DNA from: an uncultured Oscillospiraceae bacterium | Lineage (GTDB): Bacteria; Bacillota; Clostridia; Oscillospirales; Acutalibacteraceae | Assembly (NCBI GenBank): GCA_900539845.1 | Contig: UQDP01000030.1 | Span: 1 to 13,344, forward strand | Reading direction: 5' to 3' | Length of the DNA: 13,344 bases | Shown here: in pieces, positions 7,432 to 13,344 of the stretch | How the letters are laid out: the number at the start of each line of letters is the position of its first letter | Numbering within the stretch: the stretch's first letter is position 1 | Position numbers and translations under genes: made by a program | The notes under the pieces: generated by a model | Told to the model about the DNA's origin: nothing | Databases searched by the model: none | Seen by the model: the letters and a program-made list of their open reading frames with translations, nothing else

Positions 7432-7434
7432 CTT

Positions 7435-7510
7435 TGGCAGGGGCAGAAGGACTTGAACCCTCGGCACGCGGTTTTGGAGACCGCTGCTCTACCAACTGAG
7501 CTATACCCCT
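7435..7510 (-). tRNA. tRNA-Trp (CCA anticodon)
   Basis: A 76-nt cloverleaf: acceptor AGGGGTA/TGCCCCT, D-stem GCTC/GAGC, anticodon stem GCGGT/ACCGC with loop CTCCAAA (anticodon CCA), T-stem GAGGG/CCTTC with loop TTCAAGT, discriminator G and encoded CCA. It is the second tRNA of a two-gene transcript, 7 nt after the CAU tRNA. Confidence 0.97.
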
Positions 7511-7517
7511 AAAGATT

Positions 7518-7594
7518 TGGTGGGCCATCAGGGACTCGAACCCCGGACCTACCGGTTATGAGCCGGGAGCTCTAACCAACTGAGCTAATGGCCC
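7518..7594 (-). tRNA. tRNA with CAU anticodon (tRNA-Met or tRNA-Ile2)
   Basis: A 77-nt cloverleaf: acceptor GGGCCAT/ATGGCCC, D-stem GCTC/GAGC, anticodon loop CTCATAA, T-stem CGGGG/CCCTG, discriminator A and encoded CCA. The outermost anticodon-stem pair is a C-T mismatch. It is not an initiator. The CTCATAA loop and the C4-G69 and C5-G68 pairs resemble lysidine-modified tRNA-Ile2 of Bacillus at least as well as elongator tRNA-Met, so the identity is open. Confidence 0.95.
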
Positions 7595-7611
7595 AAATCT
7601 TTGACTTAGAT

Positions 7612-7640
7612 ATAATATCATTGTTGAGCCGTGAAGTCAA
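7612..7640 (-). promoter_or_regulatory. Promoter of the tRNA operon
   Basis: On the minus strand TTGACT (7640-7635), 17 nt and TATTAT (7617-7612). The start site would lie about 10 nt before the first tRNA. Both hexamers match 5 of 6 consensus bases. Confidence 0.75.
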
Positions 7641-7674
7641 TACCCAATTGAAAGATTATTAAAATATTTTGCTG

Positions 7675-7703
7675 TTGTAAAACAAACGGCTTTCTATTAT
7701 AAT
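7675..7703 (+). promoter_or_regulatory. Promoter of the aldo-keto reductase-fucosidase operon
   Basis: TTGTAA (7675-7680), 17 nt and a perfect TATAAT (7698-7703). The predicted start site near 7710 coincides with the ribosome site, so the leader would be only about 12 nt. Confidence 0.7.
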
Positions 7704-7721
7704 TATGCTGAGGTGATTACA

Positions 7722-8570
7722 TTGAGCAACTCTTTCACTCTGAACAACGGCATTGAAATCCCCTGCCCTGCTTTCGGCACATACAAGGCTGTTGACGGCA
7801 ACAAAGAGACCATCAAGCTTGCAATAGAAGCCGGATACAGATGCTTTGATACGGCATCCTATTACGGCACGGAGGAATATCTTGCCGAAGCGATTGCCGA
7901 AAGCGGAATTGCCAGAAGTGCGTTTTTTATTATATCCAAACTTTGGAAAACAGAGATGGGATATGACAAGACCATGGCGGCCTTTGAAGCATCTCTTAAA
8001 CGGCTGAATACAGACTACATTGACCTTTATCTGATTCACTGGCCCTTGCCGGAGGTGGGCTACAAAGACTGGAAAGTGCTTGATTTTGATACGTGGAATA
8101 CGCTCGAAAAGCTTTACACCGAAGGAGCGGTAAAAGCCATCGGTGTGAGCAATTTTATGCCGCACCATCTGGAGAATCTGTTGGATGGGTGTGAGGTAAA
8201 GCCTGCGGTAAACCAGATAGAATTTCACCCGGGGTACTCGCAGGAAACCACTCTCGGTTACTGCCGCGAACACGATATACTTGTGCAGGCATGGAGTCCG
8301 CTCGGAAGAACAAGAGTGCTAAAAGACGCGCTTATATGCGAGCTTGCTGAAAAATACGGAAAATCGCCGGCACAAATATGCCTGAGATACGCGTTACAGC
8401 GCGGAGTAATGCCCGTTGCAAAAGCATCAAATATTGAGAGAATGAAGGAAAACGCCGATGTTTATTCATTTGAAATGAGCAAAGAGGACATTATGCGCAT
8501 AGCTGATATGCCGCCGATTGGCTGGAGCGGTCTGCATCCGGACAGGGAGCGGATTCAGATAAATGTTTAA
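7722..8570 (+). CDS. Aldo-keto reductase
   Basis: The 282-residue protein is a single-domain AKR (beta8/alpha8 barrel), close to the usual family length. The tetrad is complete: Asp43 and Tyr48 in FDTASYYGTEE, Lys73 in IISKLW and His106 in LIHWPL. GVSNF, VNQIEFHP and QAWSPLGR are further family signatures, and PVAKASNIERMKEN is the usual NADP(H) 2'-phosphate-binding region. It would reduce an aldehyde or ketone with NAD(P)H in the cytoplasm; the substrate is not evident. I chose TTG at 7722 because GAGGTG lies 6 nt upstream. A GTG at 7713, three codons earlier, has no ribosome site of its own. The fucosidase follows after 43 nt without a terminator, so the two are likely co-transcribed, and a role with fucose-derived aldehydes such as lactaldehyde is possible but speculative. 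Confidence 0.93.
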   Translation: MSNSFTLNNGIEIPCPAFGTYKAVDGNKETIKLAIEAGYRCFDTASYYGTEEYLAEAIAESGIARSAFFIISKLWKTEMGYDKTMAAFEASLKRLNTDYIDLYLIHWPLPEVGYKDWKVLDFDTWNTLEKLYTEGAVKAIGVSNFMPHHLENLLDGCEVKPAVNQIEFHPGYSQETTLGYCREHDILVQAWSPLGRTRVLKDALICELAEKYGKSPAQICLRYALQRGVMPVAKASNIERMKENADVYSFEMSKEDIMRIADMPPIGWSGLHPDRERIQINV

Positions 8571-8580
8571 ATATTTTATA

Positions 8581-8616
8581 AGAGAGGGTGCGTGAAAGAT
8601 CACGCAAAATAGTATG
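8581..8616 (+). promoter_or_regulatory. Ribosome site separated from the fucosidase start by a hairpin
   Basis: The only purine-rich ribosome site is AGAGAGGG (8581-8588), 25 nt before ATG 8614. Between them lies a hairpin GCGTGA-AAGA-TCACGC (8590-8605). Folding it reduces the effective spacing to 9 nt. Confidence 0.5.
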
Positions 8617-9963
8617 GACAGAATCGACCTTTACACAAGCATAGTGCCGAACAGGCGCCAGCTTATTATTCAGGAAATGAAATACTACGCGTTTGTTCAC
8701 TACGGAATAAACACATTTACAAACCGAGAGTGGGGAAACGGCAAAGAGAGCGAAAAGCTTTTTAATCCCAAAAAACAAAACACAGATCAATGGTGTGAAG
8801 CGATCGCCGCCGCAGGTATGAAAGGCGTTATACTGACCTGCAAGCACCATGACGGCTTTTGCCTTTGGCCCACGGAAACAACGGAGCACTCAATAAAAAA
8901 CAGCCCTTACAAAAACGGAAAGGGAGATGTTGTGCGCGAGGTATCCGAAAGCTGCAAAAAATACGGCCTGAAATTCGGCGTCTATTTATCCCCTTGGGAC
9001 AGAAACGCTGAATGCTACGGTACACCTGAATACAACGATTTTTACATTCGTCAGCTTACAGAGCTGCTCACGAATTACGGCAATATATTTATGCTTTGGC
9101 TCGACGGCGCCTGCGGCGCAAAAGCGGACGGACAGCCCGTGCAAAAATACGATTTTGAGCGCATCTGGAACACCGCTGTTGAACTTCAGCCCGACATAGT
9201 TATGTCCGGCTGCGCCCCGGATGTGCGCTGGATCGGAAACGAAAGCGGAAAGACGCGTGAAAGCGAATGGAACGTTGTGCCTAAATTTGAATACGACCAA
9301 CAGAATTTCGCGGCAAACTGCCAAACGGACGACGACATGAAGAAATTTCAGAAACGCTGTCAGGATGTTATGCTGCCGGATATGGGAAGCAGAAAATTCC
9401 TGAGTCAATTTGATGAATTTATGTGGTATCCTGCCGAAGTGGACGTTTCCATACGCCTTGGCTGGTTTTATCATCCGCTGCAAAGGCTGACGCTTAAATC
9501 GCTGAACCATCTCATGAAGATCTACTATACTTCCGCCGGGAACAACGCTCTGTTTCTTTTGAACATTCCGCCCGATAAAAACGGTCTTCTGGCTAAGGCG
9601 GATGTTAGGAGGCTTAAAGAAATGGGCAAATGGCTGAAAAAAGAAGAATCGCTTGTCATCAAAAACGCCGAGCGCACGGATTCCGACGGCGGTTTTCAAA
9701 TAAGCCTGAAATTTCCCAAACAGAGTGTGGACCGAGTCAATCTGAGCGAGGACACAACCAAATCGCAAAGAGTTGAGAAATTTTCCATTTATGCAAATTC
9801 AAAAAAGGTCTTCGGCGGCACGATCATAGGCTTTTCCAAGATTGCTGTTTTTGAGCCTGTCGTAACAGACGAGCTGACGATCAAAATTGAAGAGTGCAGA
9901 AAAGAGCCTTACATAAAAACAGCACAGCCTGTTGCAACAGGCGCATACAGGCTGAAAAAATGA
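8614..9963 (+). CDS. GH29 family alpha-L-fucosidase, cytoplasmic
   Basis: The 449-residue protein has a GH29 catalytic barrel in its first ~340 residues. Seen are FVHYGINTFTNREWG (27-41), TCKHHDGFCLWPT (75-87), KFGVYLSPWDRN (120-131) and MLWLDGACG (160-168), where Asp164 is the expected catalytic nucleophile. The HH pair and Trp residues are typical substrate contacts. The last ~100 residues probably form the family's C-terminal beta domain. There is no signal peptide, so it should act on imported fucosylated oligosaccharides. The acid/base residue is not assignable by eye in this family. ATG 8614 is the only start codon between the upstream TGA (8593) and the conserved region. It follows the aldo-keto reductase in one operon and has a strong terminator behind it. 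Confidence 0.9.
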   Translation: MDRIDLYTSIVPNRRQLIIQEMKYYAFVHYGINTFTNREWGNGKESEKLFNPKKQNTDQWCEAIAAAGMKGVILTCKHHDGFCLWPTETTEHSIKNSPYKNGKGDVVREVSESCKKYGLKFGVYLSPWDRNAECYGTPEYNDFYIRQLTELLTNYGNIFMLWLDGACGAKADGQPVQKYDFERIWNTAVELQPDIVMSGCAPDVRWIGNESGKTRESEWNVVPKFEYDQQNFAANCQTDDDMKKFQKRCQDVMLPDMGSRKFLSQFDEFMWYPAEVDVSIRLGWFYHPLQRLTLKSLNHLMKIYYTSAGNNALFLLNIPPDKNGLLAKADVRRLKEMGKWLKKEESLVIKNAERTDSDGGFQISLKFPKQSVDRVNLSEDTTKSQRVEKFSIYANSKKVFGGTIIGFSKIAVFEPVVTDELTIKIEECRKEPYIKTAQPVATGAYRLKK

Positions 9964-9980
9964 TTATATAAGTCTCTAAG

Positions 9981-10014
9981 AAAACAGTGCTGTTCAGGCG
10001 CTGTTTTTTCTTTT
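9981..10014 (+). terminator. Intrinsic terminator after the fucosidase
   Basis: A 10-bp stem (AAAACAGTGC with GCGCTGTTTT, one G-U pair), a 7-nt loop and a tail TTTTTTCTTTT, 18 nt after the stop codon. It ends the aldo-keto reductase-fucosidase operon. Confidence 0.88.
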
Positions 10015-10040
10015 GTAAAACAGATTACAAATATTATAAT
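10013..10040 (+). promoter_or_regulatory. Possible sigma-A-like promoter before sigG
   Basis: TTGTAA (10013-10018), a 16-nt spacer and TATAAT (10035-10040), about 58 bp before the sigG start. The match is good but lies in AT-rich DNA overlapping the preceding terminator tail. In Bacillus sigG is driven by SigF and SigG, and I could not find a convincing site for either here. Confidence 0.4.
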
Positions 10041-10097
10041 TAGCCGTATCTCTGCCAATAATAAATGCGTACATAAAAATGAAATGGTGGTTTATGT

Positions 10098-10868
10098 ATG
10101 CAGTATAACAAGGTGGAAATTTGCGGTATCAACACAAATGATATCAAGGTGCTTAAGGAGAGTGAGAAAATAGAACTGCTGAAAAAAGCAAGGCAGGGAG
10201 ATAAAAAAGCGCGCGAGGAACTTATAAAAGGCAATTTAAGGCTTGTGCTCTCTGTAATTCAGCGTTTTCAGAACAGAGGCGAATCCATGGACGATCTTTT
10301 TCAGGTAGGCGTTATAGGGCTTATAAAAGCGATAGACAATTTCAATCTGGATCTTGACGTTAAGTTTTCCACCTACGCTGTGCCGATGTGCATAGGCGAA
10401 GTGCGCCGTTACTTGCGTGACGACAACCCGATCCGAGTGAGCAGGAGCATGAGAGACACGGCGTACAAGGCAATGCAGGTTAAGGAATCGCTCATAAACA
10501 AAAATAAAAAAGAGCCGACGATTGAGGAGATAGCCAAAGAGCTTGACATGGATAAGAGTGAAGTGGTGCTTGCGCTTGAGGCGATCGTTGACCCGATTTC
10601 GCTTTATGAGCCGGTCTATAATGACGGAGGAGACACGATATATGTTATGGATCAGGTTGGGGACAACAATACGGACAGCGACTGGATAGACGAGATCATG
10701 ATAAAGGACGAGATAAAAAATCTTGACCCGAGGGAGCAGAATATACTGTATCTGAGATTTATGCAGGGAAAAACGCAGATGGAGGTTGCCAAAGAAGTGG
10801 GAATTTCCCAGGCACAGGTGAGCCGTCTTGAGAAAAACGCGTTAAAGAGAATAAAAAATCATAAATAA
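10098..10868 (+). CDS. sigG: RNA polymerase sporulation-specific sigma factor SigG
   Basis: The 256-residue protein has the SigG-typical N-terminus (NKVEICGINT). Region 2 follows with GNLRLVLSVIQRFQNRGE, DDLFQVGVIGLIKAIDNF and KFSTYAVPMCIGEVRRYLRD, then NPIRVSRSMRD, a region 3 around 135-165 and region 4 (about 207-253) with QGKTQMEVAKEVGISQAQ and VSRLEKNALKRI. The length and these blocks match Bacillus SigG (260 aa). It directs late forespore gene expression and so indicates that the organism, or its recent ancestor, forms spores. GGTGG lies 7 nt before the ATG. In many Firmicutes sigG follows spoIIGA-sigE; here it stands alone between a fucosidase operon and a convergent surface-protein gene. 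Confidence 0.96.
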   Translation: MQYNKVEICGINTNDIKVLKESEKIELLKKARQGDKKAREELIKGNLRLVLSVIQRFQNRGESMDDLFQVGVIGLIKAIDNFNLDLDVKFSTYAVPMCIGEVRRYLRDDNPIRVSRSMRDTAYKAMQVKESLINKNKKEPTIEEIAKELDMDKSEVVLALEAIVDPISLYEPVYNDGGDTIYVMDQVGDNNTDSDWIDEIMIKDEIKNLDPREQNILYLRFMQGKTQMEVAKEVGISQAQVSRLEKNALKRIKNHK

Positions 10869-10902
10869 TACTGTAGGCTTCCTTCGGTACATGCATAGAG
10901 AA

Positions 10903-10933
10903 TGCGCCCCGTGGCTTTCTTCCACAGGGCGTA
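10903..10933. terminator. Hairpin between convergent sigG and surface-protein genes
   Basis: A 12-bp imperfect stem (TGCGCCCCGTGG with CCACAGGGCGTA, one C-A mismatch and one G-U pair) with a 7-nt loop between two convergent stop codons. There is no clear T-run on either strand, so Rho-independent activity is uncertain. Confidence 0.5.
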
Positions 10934-10948
10934 TAGTTATATATGGAT

Positions 10949-13138
10949 TTATCTGTTGTATTTTCTCTTACGTCTGTAAACGGCTCTGCCGGTTAGGGCA
11001 GCGCCTGCCGCCAGCAGCAGCGCAATCCAAAGGGCGATATTGCTGTCGTCGCCGGTCTGCGGAGAGATGGAATCGCCGGTCTGATTTCCGCTCGGAGTAT
11101 GAGTATCAGACGGTGTCCCCGTTGCGGGGATTTCTACCGCCGCTTTTTCATAGCCGCAGACGGTGCATTTCTCGTGCTTGGAGCCTTTCTCGGTTGCGGT
11201 TTCTTCTTTGTCGATTACCCACTCAAAAGTATGGGCGGCTTCGTTCAGCTTCTCGCCGCACTCGCAGGTGTTCCAATGGTTCGTTTCATCGGAATGCCAG
11301 CCTGTTCCGTCGGCGGTGTGCCCCGTCAGCTTCGGAACAACCGTATCTGCAAGGGCAATCTCTTTTGTACCGGCTTCATCGCTGAAATACTTCTCGCAGC
11401 CGTCGCAGTACCAGTATTCGATGTTCCCCTCGGTCATATGGGTTGCCGGTTTTGCTTCGGTTTTTACAAGATTTGTGTGGTTGGAAGCGTTTACTTCTCC
11501 GTATTCCTCGCCGCAGGTGTCGCAGACCGCAAGCTGAGAGCAGGTGGCTGTGCCGCCGTCGTGCTGGCATTCATAGCCACATTCAGAGCATACGCCGTTT
11601 TCCCATTCGTGCGCTTCTTTTGCAACTACTGTTGCTCCACAACAATCATATGTGCTGGTATGGTCAGTCGCTGTCTTTGTCCAAACAACTTCGCCCGAAT
11701 GGTTATTAGGGTTTAAGTCACCGTATGTTTTACCACAATCAGCACATACAGCTTTTTCTGTACAGGTAGCCATACCGCCGCTGTGGATATGCTCTCCGAT
11801 GTGGATATATCTGTATGCGTCAAGCCAGTTCATTTCACTTTCGTTAAATGTTACTGCTGCATCATAAGGGGATTTTGCACCCTCCTTAAAATGTGAAGCT
11901 CCAGAGCCATCCCAGTTTGTAGCGTCCACCTTGAATTCTGCCAATTTTCCTTCAGCAGGTGTAAGACTAAAAGTTCTGCCGGTGGTGTCGCCGCTGTAAA
12001 AATCCCAAAGCTGTATGCCGCCTTTAGCGGTTACTTCAGAAGCAGTAATATTCAAGTTATATGTCACGATAGCTGGTATTATATCATCTAGTTTACTGGA
12101 AGCAGTTACTTTAGAGTTATCGATTGAAAAAGTATCAACAGCAATTATTCCTTCGTTTGTTGCACCACTGGCAGTCACAGTACTGTCATTGACCGTTATA
12201 CTGCTATCGGTAAATATACCTCTGAAATTTCCCGAACCTGTTACATCGCTTCCGTTTTGGATAGCAATATCTCCATAGGTATAAATGGCAGGGTAATCCC
12301 CCGGCGCTGTCGCATTGACAATAGAATCGTTAACAATTAGCTGGTTATCTACATAAAGCGCATTACCGCTCACAGAATCGGCATAGACCTCACTATCTTT
12401 AGAAATTGTCAGATTGATTGCCCATATTGTCGAATCTTCCCAAACAGAGGAAGTGCTTGCTTCAACATATGAATTTTCAATAATGATATCAGAATCAGAT
12501 ACAATAGCCCCATAGCTTCCTTCGGAAAGGACTTTTGCAGTGACCGAGCTGTCTGAAATCGTAATACCGGCATTTCCGATTATTCCCATGGTGTCGGATG
12601 TCTCTCCCAAGGCGTTAACGGAAGAACCGTTCAAAATCGATAGTTGCCCTTCCGCATGAATACCTGTACCCGAAAAACCTCCGCTGTTACTTACATTAAG
12701 TTCTAACTTTGTTCCGTCAATGATAATATTTCCCTTTTGCCCTTCAGTAATTCCACCATAGACAGATGTAACATTCAAACTTCCTTCTCCGATAATTGTC
12801 AAGGTTCCTCCTTGACCTATAATGCCATGGCAGCTGGAGGTAATAGTATTTTCACCCACCAAAACAATCTTTAAATCTCCGTTGTCAAAGGAAATCGCAC
12901 CCTCTGTATTTCCAGAAGCAGTACTTGTTATCTCTGCGTTATTCAATGTCAAAGTATTTGTAGCCGGATCGTACACAGCCGATCCGCTTCCACACGGAAC
13001 TGTATTATTCTCCGCTGAAAGAATATCTGTGCCGTTCACTTGTATGGATGTCACATTTGCCGCAAATGCCATTGTCGGCAACATACCAATACACAATAGC
13101 ATACATAATAGTACGCCAATCCATCGCTTAATCTTCAT
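10949..13138 (-). CDS. Sortase-anchored surface protein with beta-helix-like and Cys/His-rich repeats
   Basis: The 729-residue protein has a signal peptide (MKIKRWIGVLLCMLLCIGML, cleavage after TMAFA). Residues about 30-400 are rich in G, S, T, N and short VTASG/ITISDSSV/LNVTS-type strands, as in a parallel beta-helix. From about 450 to 670 several Cys/His modules repeat the pattern HxGGxATCxxxAVCxxCGxxYG. A TPSG-rich spacer leads to SPQTGDD (692-698), a hydrophobic segment and an RRKRK tail, a complete cell-wall sorting signal with Ser in place of the usual Leu. I chose ATG 13138 because AAAGGA lies 9 nt upstream; an ATG six codons earlier has no ribosome site. Its function is unknown; adhesion or matrix binding is a guess. 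Confidence 0.88.
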   Translation of the reverse strand: MKIKRWIGVLLCMLLCIGMLPTMAFAANVTSIQVNGTDILSAENNTVPCGSGSAVYDPATNTLTLNNAEITSTASGNTEGAISFDNGDLKIVLVGENTITSSCHGIIGQGGTLTIIGEGSLNVTSVYGGITEGQKGNIIIDGTKLELNVSNSGGFSGTGIHAEGQLSILNGSSVNALGETSDTMGIIGNAGITISDSSVTAKVLSEGSYGAIVSDSDIIIENSYVEASTSSVWEDSTIWAINLTISKDSEVYADSVSGNALYVDNQLIVNDSIVNATAPGDYPAIYTYGDIAIQNGSDVTGSGNFRGIFTDSSITVNDSTVTASGATNEGIIAVDTFSIDNSKVTASSKLDDIIPAIVTYNLNITASEVTAKGGIQLWDFYSGDTTGRTFSLTPAEGKLAEFKVDATNWDGSGASHFKEGAKSPYDAAVTFNESEMNWLDAYRYIHIGEHIHSGGMATCTEKAVCADCGKTYGDLNPNNHSGEVVWTKTATDHTSTYDCCGATVVAKEAHEWENGVCSECGYECQHDGGTATCSQLAVCDTCGEEYGEVNASNHTNLVKTEAKPATHMTEGNIEYWYCDGCEKYFSDEAGTKEIALADTVVPKLTGHTADGTGWHSDETNHWNTCECGEKLNEAAHTFEWVIDKEETATEKGSKHEKCTVCGYEKAAVEIPATGTPSDTHTPSGNQTGDSISPQTGDDSNIALWIALLLAAGAALTGRAVYRRKRKYNR

Positions 13139-13180
13139 TCTTTTTCGTCCTTTCATTTTATTTCAGTAAGGTTCAAACAT

Positions 13181-13229
13181 AAAAAGGCGCATCCCACCCG
13201 TTGTAAAACGGACAGAATACGCCTTCTGT
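13181..13229 (-). promoter_or_regulatory. Leader hairpin with T-run upstream of the surface-protein gene
   Basis: An outer stem (AAGGCGCAT, 13184-13192, with ATACGCCTT, 13217-13225, one mismatch) encloses an inner hairpin CCGTT-GTAA-AACGG (13198-13211). On the minus strand a run of five T follows, 43 nt before the surface-protein start. It could end an upstream minus-strand transcript, attenuate this gene, or serve the plus strand (CTGTTTTTG). Confidence 0.5.
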
Positions 13230-13273
13230 TTTTGTGCAGTTTTCAGCTTGACAGGCTAAAAGGGCAGAGTTAT

Positions 13274-13344
<71 letters not shown>

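Noticed and set aside
7219..7512. A 97-codon plus-strand open frame across the tRNA region
   Set aside because: It lies antisense to tRNA-Trp and through the palindromic repeat; its tail is simply tRNA sequence read as protein, a common false annotation.
7659..8273. A 204-codon minus-strand open frame opposite the aldo-keto reductase
   Set aside because: The plus-strand frame carries the full AKR tetrad; the antisense frame is unsupported and would run into the tRNA promoter region.
8986..9768. A 260-codon minus-strand open frame opposite the fucosidase
   Set aside because: The plus strand encodes clear GH29 motifs over the same interval; the antisense frame has no recognisable domain or ribosome site.
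10891..11716. Several plus-strand open frames opposite the 3' half of the surface protein
   Set aside because: They are Arg/Cys/Phe-rich shadows of the Cys/His repeats and lack start signals; the minus-strand protein has signal peptide and sorting signal in one frame.

Overview
The window looks like chromosomal DNA of a spore-forming, low-to-moderate GC Gram-positive anaerobe of the Clostridia, most plausibly a gut member of the Oscillospiraceae/Ruminococcaceae. The evidence is a forebody sporulation sigma factor (SigG), an AgrC/AgrA-type two-component system, a BspA-like leucine-rich-repeat subtilase, a fucosidase and a sortase-anchored surface protein. The species assignment is inference; no 16S rRNA is present.

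Layout. (1) 1-4826, minus strand: a large secreted subtilisin-family protease with a C-terminal BspA-type LRR array, cut off by the left edge. It is preceded by a sensor kinase and a LytTR response regulator that overlap as TAATG. Upstream of the protease lies an exact 9-bp direct repeat with 22 bp start-to-start spacing, just above a weak -35 and a good -10. This is the geometry expected of a LytTR regulator's binding site, so the three genes form a likely regulator-and-target module. No AgrB or AgrD is visible. (2) 4827-7216: divergent from the regulator, a tyrosine recombinase, a 43-codon remnant and an AT-rich GNAT acetyltransferase, ended by a large bidirectional terminator; probably an accessory segment. 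(3) 7217-7600: a tRNA(CAU)-tRNA-Trp pair on the minus strand. Just beyond tRNA-Trp lies a displaced 21-bp copy of its 3' end, and between the two copies a palindrome-rich non-coding element with tRNA-derived inverted ends. This looks like an integration or repeat-insertion scar. (4) 7675-10014, plus strand: an aldo-keto reductase and a cytoplasmic GH29 fucosidase, apparently one operon with its own promoter and terminator. (5) 10013-10868: sigG, monocistronic here and not next to sigE. (6) 10949-13344, minus strand: a secreted beta-helix-like protein with Cys/His-rich repeats and an SPQTGD sortase signal. A leader hairpin and a long AAGC tetranucleotide repeat precede it and run into the right edge.

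The most interesting regions are the LytTR box/orphan Agr-like system next to a giant LRR protease, the tRNA-Trp scar with its palindromic element, and the tetranucleotide repeat upstream of the surface protein. I see no CRISPR array, recognisable toxin-antitoxin pair or complete mobile element.
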